In this document: in pieces, positions 1 to 6,521 of the stretch
How the letters are laid out: the number at the start of each line of letters is the position of its first letter
Position numbering within the stretch: the first letter of the stretch is position 1
Origin: PNKC01 sp039917655
Lineage (GTDB): Bacteria > Chloroflexota > Dehalococcoidia > Tepidiformales > Tepidiformaceae
Length of the DNA stretch: 21,543 nucleotides
Assembly: GCA_039917655.1 (NCBI GenBank)
Contig: JBDSJC010000030.1
Span: 1-21,543, forward strand
Direction of reading: 5' to 3'
Translations under genes and position numbers: made by a program
The notes under the pieces: model-generated
What the model saw: the letters and a program-made list of their open reading frames with translations, nothing else
The model's database searches: none
What the model was told of the DNA's origin: nothing

Positions 1-1252
1 TCTCGATGCTCACGCGCTCGTTATGGCCGTGAACCGAACGGCCAACGTCCGGCGTTGTCAGCCCGCCCGAAAACCCGTACGAAATCTGGCCGCGGTTGCG
101 CAGCGTGCTGCTATCGGTGAAGCCCACGGTCATCCCGGGGACAACGACCGCCTCCTCCATGTGATCGTGGATGACTTCTTCGATCGTGCGAAAGAGCTCC
201 GTATCGAAGCTGTTCGTCTCGGACCAGCCGGTGTGGATGCGTTCGATTCGCACCTTGGCATCCCCGATCACCGCTTCGAGTTCGGCGATAAAGGCCTCGG
301 GCTTCACGCCCGGCAGCAATCGGCAATCGAGCGTCGCCTCGGCGAATGCTGGGATGACGTTCACCTTCACCCCAGCGGTCAGCCCGGTCGCGCTGATCGT
401 GTTCGTAAGCAGGGCTCGGACGCGCGGGTCGTTCCCGGCCGCCTGTTCCAGCCCTTTCGCGGTGGGGTCGCCCTTGTAGACGCCCGCACGCGAGAGCCGA
501 CTGAAATACTCCTGTAGTCCGGCTGAGACCGAGAGCGGCCGCTGCCACATTTGGATCGCGCCGAGAGCCCGCGTCAGCCGGTCGACCGCGTTATCGCTGT
601 GCGGGACCGAGCCGTGACCCGGCGTCCCCCCGGCGATCAGCCGCAGCCAGACGGGCCCTTTTTCGGCGACCGCCACGTTGTAAACGGGCCGCTCGACGCC
701 GAACAGTTCCGTAGTGCCGCCGCCACCTTCATTGATCACAAACTCCGCGTCGAGCGATTCCGGATGATTGCGTTCCAGCCAGCGCACACCAAACTCAGAG
801 CCAGCCTCTTCGTCCGCCATCGCGAAGAAGATCACGTCCCGGGCGAGCGGCACGCCCAGCCGCTTGAGGTTGAGGAACGTCACCAGCTGGACCATGCCAA
901 GGCCCTTCATATCCAGCGCGCCGCGACCCCAGATGTGCCCGTCCTTAATCAGCCCCGAGAACGGCTCTTCGTCCCAGAACTCACGTTGCACAGGCACCAC
1001 ATCGGTGTGGTTGAGGAGCATGAAGGGCCGCTTGCTGCCATCGCCGGGGAGCACGGCGCGCAGGGAGACGCGGTCGTCCCCGGCATCGAACAGCTCGTAA
1101 GGGATGCCTTCGCGCTCCAAAATCGCGCCGATAAAATCGCACGCCAGCCGTTCGTTGCCTGGCGGGTTCGAGGTATCGATGCGCAGGAACTGGCAGAGCA
1201 GGTCGATCGCTTCGGTATGGACGGCGTCCCAATCGGGGGCGGCGGTGGGCAT
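1..1252 (-). CDS. M20 family metallopeptidase / deacylase (ArgE-DapE type), 3' end outside window
   Basis: This gene is open at the window edge, and 417 residues are visible. Reading from ATG at 1252, the M20 zinc-site residues appear in order: H82 and D84 in NHTDVVP, D114 in GRGALDMKG, the catalytic pair E148-E149 in ADEEAGS, E175 in INEGGGG and H408 in VHGHNE. The family hydrolyses amide bonds of N-acyl amino acids or small peptides with two zinc ions; the substrate cannot be read from the sequence. PGHGSVPHSDNAV near residue 211 fits the dimerisation-domain loop of the carboxypeptidase/deacylase branch. GGAG lies 9 nt before the ATG, supporting this start. It begins 53 bp after the crotonase-family gene ends on the same strand, so it is probably the third gene of the amidase operon. 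Almost all of the family's usual length is present, so only a few C-terminal residues are likely missing. Confidence 0.93.
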   Translation of the reverse strand, partial: MPTAAPDWDAVHTEAIDLLCQFLRIDTSNPPGNERLACDFIGAILEREGIPYELFDAGDDRVSLRAVLPGDGSKRPFMLLNHTDVVPVQREFWDEEPFSGLIKDGHIWGRGALDMKGLGMVQLVTFLNLKRLGVPLARDVIFFAMADEEAGSEFGVRWLERNHPESLDAEFVINEGGGGTTELFGVERPVYNVAVAEKGPVWLRLIAGGTPGHGSVPHSDNAVDRLTRALGAIQMWQRPLSVSAGLQEYFSRLSRAGVYKGDPTAKGLEQAAGNDPRVRALLTNTISATGLTAGVKVNVIPAFAEATLDCRLLPGVKPEAFIAELEAVIGDAKVRIERIHTGWSETNSFDTELFRTIEEVIHDHMEEAVVVPGMTVGFTDSSTLRNRGQISYGFSGGLTTPDVGRSVHGHNERVSIE

Positions 1253-1305
1253 GGGGCGAAACTCCGGGCGGGGTGTGCTGGTGGAGTATACAGAGAGCGG
1301 TTGGC

Positions 1306-2094
1306 CTACCGGTTGAACTCCGGAGAACGCTTCTCCATGAACGCTGTCACGGCCTCAGTGTGGTCCGGAAGACGCCGTGCGATCTGGTCGCGCAGCAGTT
1401 CGCGCTCCATCACCGATTCAAGATCCGGGTCGAGCGGGTTCTTCGCCAGCAGTTCCTTGATCATCCGCACCGCTCGCGTCGGGTTGTTTGCGATCTCCTC
1501 GGCCTTCGCCATTCCGCTGTCGAAAAGCGAATCGGGAGCCACCACCTCCGTCACCAGGCCCATGCGCAGCGCCTCCTCGGCGTCCACCATCCGGCCCGTC
1601 AGACACATATCGGTGGCGTGGCCGAGCCCGACCAACTGTGCGAGCAACCGCGTCGATCCCAGTTCCGGGACCAGGCCCATCTTCACGAAGCGGATACTCA
1701 GCTTCGCACTGGTGGAGGCGATGCGGACGTCGCAGGGCAGGATCATGGTAAGGCCGATGCCAACCGCGTAGCCGTTGATCGCCGCCACAGTAGGCTTCGA
1801 TTCGCGCATGAAGTGGGTGAAGTTCGCCCCGCCCCGTCGCAACTCTTCTCCGGGTCCGCTGGTGTTGACCTGCGCGCGAGCGGCGAAGTTGCCCATGTCC
1901 GCGCCAGCGCAGAACCCGCGCCCTTCGGCTGTCAGGAGGATCGCACCGATTGCGTCATCCCCGTTCCACTTGCCGATCTGGTCCTGGATCTCCTGACCCA
2001 TCTGGGCGGTCCAGGCGTTCAACTTCTCGGGCCGGTTGAGGCGAATGACGCCAACCCGGCCTCGCGTCTCGGTGAGGATCTGATCGTAAGTCAC
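1306..2094 (-). CDS. Enoyl-CoA hydratase/isomerase (crotonase) family protein, isomerase-like active site
   Basis: A 262-residue protein of normal crotonase length. The CoA/oxyanion-hole segments are clear: GRGFCAGADM at 59-68 and AINGYAVGIG at 105-114. It starts at GTG (2094), with GGAGG 6 nt upstream. The two glutamates of true enoyl-CoA hydratases appear to be absent: the position in the segment before PCD is T116, and the position of the second glutamate is F136. Instead E144 sits in VPELGST, where delta3-delta2 enoyl-CoA isomerases and PaaG-like proteins carry their acidic catalytic residue. I therefore favour an isomerase or another crotonase reaction over hydration. The alignment is by eye. 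It lies 78 bp after the amidase and before the M20 gene, which suggests a shared degradative operon. A true hydratase with a shifted active site remains possible. Confidence 0.92.
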   Translation of the reverse strand: MTYDQILTETRGRVGVIRLNRPEKLNAWTAQMGQEIQDQIGKWNGDDAIGAILLTAEGRGFCAGADMGNFAARAQVNTSGPGEELRRGGANFTHFMRESKPTVAAINGYAVGIGLTMILPCDVRIASTSAKLSIRFVKMGLVPELGSTRLLAQLVGLGHATDMCLTGRMVDAEEALRMGLVTEVVAPDSLFDSGMAKAEEIANNPTRAVRMIKELLAKNPLDPDLESVMERELLRDQIARRLPDHTEAVTAFMEKRSPEFNR

Positions 2095-2172
2095 TGTGCG
2101 CCTCCGCTTGGTTCGTGGGCACGTACTCTGACAGGGCGCGCAGGGCGTTACAAGTGACGCGGCGGGCGGCTG

Positions 2173-3579
2173 TCAGCGCACCGGGTCGATCGGCGTAATT
2201 CTGCCCAGCCGCTGCTCGATCGCCTCAGCCGCATCGAGGCAGAGGTCTTCGCGGAAACGGTCACCGACCACCTGGACGCCGAGCGGCAGACCGTTCGCCG
2301 TGCCCGTTGGCACGCAGGCCACGGGTAGTCCTAGCAGGTTCATCGGCGTCACAAAGCGAAGCAGATTGAGGACCCGACCGGTGCTCTCGGGGCCTGCGAC
2401 ATCGTAGCCATGTTCAAACTGCGGCTGACACCAGGTTGGCCCGAGGATGACCGGGTAGTCGGCGAAGAACTCGGACCAGGCGCGTGCGATTTCGTGGCGC
2501 CGCACCTGCAACTGCACGCCGTCCGCGTAGCTTGGTGTCCCGTACGCGGCCGTGAACGATATGAAGAAACCGGCAGCTTCCGCGGACATCACCGCGCCGA
2601 GGATGTCCGCCATCGTACCGAACTCCCACGAGATCCATTGCGCCCACGCGAGGATTGCCTCTTCGACCATCGGCGGCGTCACTTCAGCAACGTCGTATCC
2701 GGCGTCAGCCAGGGCGCCAGCGGCGGCGCGGACACCGGCACTGATCTCGGGCGCAGTCGTGCCTCCTGGCGGATCTGGGACGACCGCCACCTTGATCCGG
2801 CCCGCCGGCCTGGAACCCTTGAGGGGCGCGGGGAAAGAGAAAGGGTCGCGCGGATGAGGACCAGCAAGGATGCCCAGAGCGAGGCGGAGGTCGGCTACCG
2901 TGCGAGCCATGGGACCCTGGACAGCCATCATCTGCCCGACTTGCAGGCCGCTTTTCGGCTCCACTCCGGAGGCGCTGGGGATGCGGCCAAAGCCGGGCTT
3001 GAGCGAAGCGATGCCGCAGCAAAACGCAGGGTTCCGGAGTGAACCACCGATGTCGTTGCCGAGTCCGATCGGGCTCATGCCGGACGCGAGCGCAGCCGCT
3101 TCGCCACCGCTGGACCCGCCCGTGGTGCGCCCCAGGTTCCAAGGGTTACGCGTCAGCCCGTAGAGTGCGCTGTCTGTATGGACGCGTAGAGCCATGTCCG
3201 GGAGGTTGGTGCGCCCGATCGGGATCGCGCCGGCGGCCTTCATGCGCTCGACCATCGGGTGGTCGGCGTCTGGCATCGCGTTCGCGAAGGCGGGGACGCC
3301 GTGGGTGGTGGGCGTGCCCAGCAGGTCGATATTCGCTTTGACCGTGAAGGGCACGCCGTGGAACGGACCGAGGGGTTGCCCGGCGGCCATTTCGGCATCG
3401 GCGATGGCCGCGCCGCCCAGGGCCTCAGCCTCGAGCACGGTGACCACGGCGTTGAGCGCGGGGTTAACCTCGGCGATACGCGCCAGGTGCGCCTCAACCA
3501 CCGCGCGCGAAGTGGTCTCGCCGCGAGCGATCATCGCCGCCAGGTCGCTCGCCGAGTTTCGCCAGAGTTCGTCTGCCAT
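2173..3579 (-). CDS. Amidase signature (AS) family amidase
   Basis: A 468-residue amidase with the full Ser-cisSer-Lys triad: K81 in GVPFTVKANIDL, cis-Ser S156 in RTTGGSSGGE and nucleophile S180 in NDIGGSLRNPA. The 24-residue spacing between the serines matches fatty acid amide hydrolase. Such enzymes hydrolyse carboxamides to acid and ammonia; the substrate is not readable here. It is not an obvious GatA, because no gatC or gatB is adjacent. The start at 3579 (MADELWRN) is preferred over longer in-frame options because AAGGAGGA lies about 8 nt upstream. It heads an operon with the crotonase-family and M20 genes. A -10-like TAGACT lies about 40 bp upstream, consistent with an SD-led transcript, unlike many other genes in this window. 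Confidence 0.95.
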   Translation of the reverse strand: MADELWRNSASDLAAMIARGETTSRAVVEAHLARIAEVNPALNAVVTVLEAEALGGAAIADAEMAAGQPLGPFHGVPFTVKANIDLLGTPTTHGVPAFANAMPDADHPMVERMKAAGAIPIGRTNLPDMALRVHTDSALYGLTRNPWNLGRTTGGSSGGEAAALASGMSPIGLGNDIGGSLRNPAFCCGIASLKPGFGRIPSASGVEPKSGLQVGQMMAVQGPMARTVADLRLALGILAGPHPRDPFSFPAPLKGSRPAGRIKVAVVPDPPGGTTAPEISAGVRAAAGALADAGYDVAEVTPPMVEEAILAWAQWISWEFGTMADILGAVMSAEAAGFFISFTAAYGTPSYADGVQLQVRRHEIARAWSEFFADYPVILGPTWCQPQFEHGYDVAGPESTGRVLNLLRFVTPMNLLGLPVACVPTGTANGLPLGVQVVGDRFREDLCLDAAEAIEQRLGRITPIDPVR

Positions 3580-3619
3580 GGCCTTGCTCCTCCTTACTGA
3601 GTCGTGCCGAACCGACCGA

Positions 3620-3625
3620 AGTCTA
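3620..3625 (-). promoter_or_regulatory. Putative -10 box (TAGACT) of the amidase operon
   Basis: On the minus strand TAGACT lies 40 bp before the amidase ATG, which would give a leader of about 30 nt that includes the AAGGAGGA ribosome site. No convincing -35 box was seen. The same TANNNT consensus recurs before many genes in the window. Confidence 0.4.
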
Positions 3626-3698
3626 CGCTGCGATCCCTGGTTTCGATAGTTGATCATCAGGGACTGGCCGAGCCGCAAGGCAGCGATCCGCGAGGGCG

Positions 3699-3704
3699 TA
3701 AACT
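3699..3704 (+). promoter_or_regulatory. -10 box TAAACT, leaderless spacing to the gene at 3711
   Basis: TAAACT is followed by exactly 6 nt and then the ATG. There is no Shine-Dalgarno sequence. Transcription starting about 6-7 nt after the box would begin at the start codon itself. Confidence 0.6.
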
Positions 3705-3710
3705 TGAGCT

Positions 3711-4025
3711 ATGACGGCAGCAACATTCGTTGAACAGTGCCTTGAGGGAGTCATCGACGCGAATGCGATCGACGGCTTTGTCGTGCGCTGGCACGGCGGC
3801 GAGGGTGGCGGCCCACTGCCCGATTTCCTTGGCTTCAACGATGAGGAGTACGCGCTGTGGGTTGAGCGCCCAGCCTTCCTTCCGGCGATCTTGGCGTCCA
3901 AGCGATTTGGCTTTGACCTGGAAGAGGCTGTGCGCGACCTACAGGCCGTCCCAGTAGCGGCGCGAGCGCTAAGCCACGAAGAGGCGGGACAGATCCGCGA
4001 ATGGCTCGTCAAACGAGGTGCCTGA
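3711..4025 (+). CDS. Hypothetical protein, 104 aa (antitoxin-like small protein?)
   Basis: I do not recognise this gene firmly. It encodes a soluble, acidic protein with no membrane segment. The central stretch LPDFLGFNDEEYALWVE, followed by PAFLPAIL, resembles a helical LxEYLGMTxEEYxxWVExP motif that I recall from small proteins encoded beside toxin genes. This is memory-based and weak. The start is well supported: TAAACT ends 6 nt before the ATG, the leaderless pattern seen across the window. It is divergent from the amidase operon and is followed by two other small genes, the last a HEPN/UPF0332-like protein. By eye the three genes look slightly less GC-rich than their neighbours, which fits an accessory cluster. 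A direct role as antitoxin is a guess. Confidence 0.7.
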   Translation: MTAATFVEQCLEGVIDANAIDGFVVRWHGGEGGGPLPDFLGFNDEEYALWVERPAFLPAILASKRFGFDLEEAVRDLQAVPVAARALSHEEAGQIREWLVKRGA

Positions 4026-4062
4026 CGCCGTTGCGGTGCGCCAACCGAGTGCACCGCTGCGG

Positions 4063-4068
4063 TAAACT
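4063..4068 (+). promoter_or_regulatory. -10 box TAAACT, leaderless spacing to the gene at 4075
   Basis: The same hexamer as upstream of the preceding gene, again exactly 6 nt before an ATG and without an SD. The repeat of both box and spacing suggests the gene has its own promoter although it lies only 49 bp after its neighbour. Confidence 0.6.
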
Positions 4069-4074
4069 GGTCTA

Positions 4075-4449
4075 ATGAAACCATCGACTGCACCGGCAAC
4101 CGCCGATCCTGAGTTGGCATTGCGGTCGGCGCTCGGCGCGGCGGCGCTAACTGCCATACTGCTCCCTTCGGCCATTGAAGCGGCCAAGTGTGTCGATTCG
4201 GCCGCGCTGGAGGCTGTGACTGTCGAGTTGGCAACGACTCCGATACGGATCCGCGAAGTGAGCGGGATCGTCAATCCCGAAGAGCAAGGCTGGGTCCAGA
4301 TTCTCCTCGCAGTGGATGACCCGGGGGACGTCGGGTCGCCACGCTGGGTGGAAACCTTGGAAACGCTCGGTTCAGTCATCGAGGCGGCCGTCGAGACTCG
4401 CCCAGACCTGGCGCGATCCATCGCCTCGCAGATTTCATTCGACCTTTGA
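4075..4449 (+). CDS. Hypothetical protein, 124 aa, upstream of HEPN-like gene
   Basis: Not recognised. The N-terminal half contains a mildly hydrophobic, alanine-rich stretch (about residues 18-40), probably helical rather than a signal peptide because charged and acidic residues flank it. The middle (about 45-82) looks like alternating beta structure ending in WVQILLAVDD. The C-terminal part, WVETLETLGSVIEAAVE, is a likely amphipathic helix. The ATG sits 6 nt after TAAACT, so a leaderless start is likely. Its stop is 19 bp before the TTG of the HEPN-like gene, whose SD lies in that gap, so the two are almost certainly co-transcribed. By position it could be the partner of the HEPN protein, but it has no MNT nucleotidyltransferase motif (GSxARG), so it is not the classical HEPN-MNT antitoxin. 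Confidence 0.7.
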   Translation: MKPSTAPATADPELALRSALGAAALTAILLPSAIEAAKCVDSAALEAVTVELATTPIRIREVSGIVNPEEQGWVQILLAVDDPGDVGSPRWVETLETLGSVIEAAVETRPDLARSIASQISFDL

Positions 4450-4468
4450 ACTGATCGGAGAGCGCCCT

Positions 4469-4828
4469 TTGGCATTCGAGCCGCTGGAAGCGCTGGCAGG
4501 GGAGCTTGCCTTGCTCAACACGGAAGCCGCGTTGCGCACCGCAATTGGGCGGCTTTACTACGCGATGTTTGTGAAATCGCGAAACTCGCTGGCAGCCAGG
4601 CGCCTCATCCAACCCAACCAGTCAGACGGAGACCACCGGCGAGTCGTCGAGGGTCTGAAAATGAACAAGCGGGCCGCCGCGGGAGTCGCCCTGGACAATC
4701 TTCGTCGCCTCAGGAACAACGCTGACTACGAGATGGGCGGTCAGGTCAACGCCCAGTCGTTCGAGACAGCGAAGGCGCACGCTGCACAAATTCGAAGAAT
4801 GTCGGCCAGCGATTGGCTCCCTAGCTAG
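4469..4828 (+). CDS. HEPN-domain / UPF0332-like protein
   Basis: A 119-residue all-helical protein with two landmarks of the UPF0332 branch of HEPN proteins: RLYYAMF near residues 28-34 and LRRLRNNADYEM near 78-89. HEPN proteins are often RNases or RNA-binding partners in toxin-antitoxin and defence modules. The RNase-type R-x4-6-H motif is not visible here, so catalytic activity is doubtful. I place the start at TTG 4469 because GGAGAG lies about 6 nt upstream and the residues before it do not look like this family; an upstream in-frame start would overlap the preceding gene heavily. It follows the 124-residue gene by 19 bp and ends 34 bp from the convergent ruvB end. The function is unknown. 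Confidence 0.75.
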   Translation: MAFEPLEALAGELALLNTEAALRTAIGRLYYAMFVKSRNSLAARRLIQPNQSDGDHRRVVEGLKMNKRAAAGVALDNLRRLRNNADYEMGGQVNAQSFETAKAHAAQIRRMSASDWLPS

Positions 4829-4862
4829 AGTACGCTCCCTCGACGCACCGGCCGACCGCCAC

Positions 4863-5906
4863 CTACCCCTCCTCGCTCTCCCAGAGCGTGGGCTGCGCCT
4901 CTACGTTGCGTGGCGGGACGAGGCCGAGGTGGCGATACGCCGCGGGCGTGGCCGTGCGGCCGCGCGGCGTGCGCTGGAGGAAGCCACACTGCAGCAGAAA
5001 CGGTTCGTAGACATCCATAATCGTGTCCGATTCCTCGCTGATCGAGGCGGCGATCGTTTCCAGGCCCACCGGACCGCCGTTGAACTTTTCGATGATGGCG
5101 CGCAGCACCATGCGGTCCGTTTCGTCCAGGCCAAGGTCGTCGATATCGAGCAGGACGAGCGCGGCGCGGGTGCTTTCGAGCGTAATCACGCCTTCGCCGC
5201 GGACTTCGGCGTAATCCCGCACGCGGCGCAGGATGCGGTTGGCGATGCGCGGCGTCCCGCGCGAACGGCGGGCGATCTCAGACGCCGAGTCGTCGGGCAG
5301 CGGCACGCCAAGGATCTGGGCCGAGCGTTTGACGATGATCGCCAGCGTCGGCGGGTCGTAGAACTCCAGCCGGTAGACGCTGCCGAAGCGGTCGCGCATG
5401 GGGGCGCTGACCATCGCGTAGCGGGTGGTAGCGCCGATCAGCGTGAATCGCGGCATGGCCAGGCGCACGGAGCGCGCCCCCGGACCCTTGCCGATAACCA
5501 GGTCCAGGGCGAAATCCTCCATCGCCGGGTAGAGGATCTCCTCCACCGAGCGCGAAAGGCGGTGGACCTCATCGATGAAAAGAATGTCGTGTTCTTTGAG
5601 GTTAGTGAGGATTGCCGCCAGGTCGCCGGGGCGTTCGATCGCGGGGCCGCTGGTGGTGCGGATCGCCACTCCCATTTCGTTAGCAACGATGTTCGCCAGA
5701 GTCGTCTTGCCGAGCCCCGGGGGGCCGTAGAGGAGTTGGTGGTCCAACGCTTCGCCGCGCTTCGTCGCCGCCTCGATGGCGATGCGCAGGTTCTGCAGGA
5801 CGCGCGGCTGCCCGGGAAAATCGTCCAACTGTTGCGGGCGCAGCGACCGTTCGACATCGGCGTCATCGGACAGTTCGGTCGCGGCCACCAGTCGGTCTTC
5901 GGTCAC
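4863..5906 (-). CDS. ruvB: Holliday junction branch migration DNA helicase RuvB
   Basis: A 347-residue RuvB of normal length. Walker A GPPGLGKT is at 61-68 and Walker B LFIDEVHRLS around 109-118, with D112-E113. GATTRYAMVSAPMRDRFG provides the sensor 1 and beta-hairpin region and arginine, and the C-terminal winged helix runs through GGPVGLETIAASI. RuvB is the AAA+ motor that drives branch migration with RuvA in recombinational repair. The start is GTG at 5906, just after TATACT with a 6-nt gap. A longer ATG-started version would add some 50 unrelated residues and run through the promoter. ruvA and ruvC are not in the window. rsfS ends 112 bp upstream on the same strand, but ruvB appears to have its own promoter. 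Confidence 0.97.
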   Translation of the reverse strand: MTEDRLVAATELSDDADVERSLRPQQLDDFPGQPRVLQNLRIAIEAATKRGEALDHQLLYGPPGLGKTTLANIVANEMGVAIRTTSGPAIERPGDLAAILTNLKEHDILFIDEVHRLSRSVEEILYPAMEDFALDLVIGKGPGARSVRLAMPRFTLIGATTRYAMVSAPMRDRFGSVYRLEFYDPPTLAIIVKRSAQILGVPLPDDSASEIARRSRGTPRIANRILRRVRDYAEVRGEGVITLESTRAALVLLDIDDLGLDETDRMVLRAIIEKFNGGPVGLETIAASISEESDTIMDVYEPFLLQCGFLQRTPRGRTATPAAYRHLGLVPPRNVEAQPTLWESEEG

Positions 5907-5912
5907 AGGCAG

Positions 5913-5918
5913 AGTATA
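5913..5918 (-). promoter_or_regulatory. -10 box TATACT, leaderless start of ruvB
   Basis: On the minus strand TATACT, then 6 nt, then the GTG of ruvB. The box is nearly the ideal -10 and fixes the start codon against the longer ORF. Confidence 0.65.
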
Positions 5919-6018
5919 GCCGGGCCCGGTGGACGCGAGAGGAGAGAGGCTAGACGCGATGAGCGGGCCATTGGCCCTTTGCGGCGCGCCCACCAGTATG
6001 CGGATGGACGCTCTAGCT

Positions 6019-6366
6019 TCAGTTCGCGAAGCGGACGACCGGGCTCGTGCGGCCCCAGAGCTCCTCAAGGCGGTAGTACGCTCGCTGGTCGGGCGAAAAG
6101 ATGTGCACGATCAGGTCGCCAAAATCGAGCAACACCCAGCCGCTGTTGGGCGAGCCTTCGCGGTGACGAATGTCGTGGCCTTCTGGCTTCAACGATTCTT
6201 CGAGGTAATCGGCGAGCGCGTTGAACTGCAACGGCGATTGCGCGGTGGCGATCACGAAGTAGTCGGTGAACGAAGCTGTTCGGGAGATATCGAGTAGCGC
6301 GATGTCCAAAGCCTGGTGTTCAGAGAGGACATCGACGGCCCGTTGGGCGAGGGTTTCGGAATCCAG
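6019..6366 (-). CDS. rsfS: Ribosomal silencing factor RsfS
   Basis: A RsfS/Iojap family protein of about 115 residues, which binds uL14 on the 50S subunit and blocks subunit joining when nutrients are short. Family landmarks are ALDIALLDIS, FTDYFVIATAQS near the first third, and GWVLLDFGDLIVHIFSPDQRAYYRLEELW in overlapping segments near the end. The start is unusual: no ATG, GTG or TTG lies in frame near the family N-terminus. CTG at 6366 gives the expected LDSETLAQ start and has GGAG 8 nt upstream, so I choose it. The nearest ordinary start, TTG at 6468, would add 34 low-complexity residues. The gene stands between ruvB and the divergent mnmA rather than with nadD. Confidence 0.9.
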   Translation of the reverse strand: MDSETLAQRAVDVLSEHQALDIALLDISRTASFTDYFVIATAQSPLQFNALADYLEESLKPEGHDIRHREGSPNSGWVLLDFGDLIVHIFSPDQRAYYRLEELWGRTSPVVRFAN

Positions 6367-6421
6367 GAAGAGTGCTCCACCGCCCGGTATGCCGGGCCTA
6401 TGAGAAATTGGCGTTGGAACG

Positions 6422-6427
6422 ATGGTA
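6422..6427 (-). promoter_or_regulatory. Possible -10 box (TACCAT) for rsfS
   Basis: TACCAT on the minus strand fits TANNNT and would give a leader of about 50 nt carrying GGAG before the CTG start. Initiation downstream of the TTG at 6468 would rule out the longer protein. The support is a single motif. Confidence 0.3.
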
Positions 6428-6481
6428 GCACATGGCTGGCCGGGCGCCCGAGTTGGCGCGTTCCCCAAGCAGGCAGTCGGC

Positions 6482-6487
6482 TACACT
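6482..6487 (+). promoter_or_regulatory. -10 box TACACT upstream of mnmA
   Basis: TACACT lies 34 nt before the GTG start of mnmA. The leader contains AGGAG 5 nt before the GTG, so this transcript is SD-led, unlike its leaderless neighbours. Confidence 0.5.
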
Positions 6488-6521
6488 CGGATGAGTCCGC
6501 CCCATTCCGCCAGGAGTTCTC

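Noticed and set aside
551..1771. Plus-strand ORF (406 aa) opposite the M20 and crotonase genes
   Set aside because: It spans parts of two clear minus-strand genes and shows no family motif.
4469..4828. Calling the HEPN-like protein a toxin RNase
   Set aside because: The R-x4-6-H catalytic motif is not seen and no MNT partner is encoded nearby, so only the fold-level similarity is claimed.
4929..6224. Long plus-strand ORF (431 aa) opposite ruvB
   Set aside because: It is antisense to ruvB, whose motifs are unmistakable; the composition is Arg/Ala/Asp rich, as expected of a GC-driven shadow frame.
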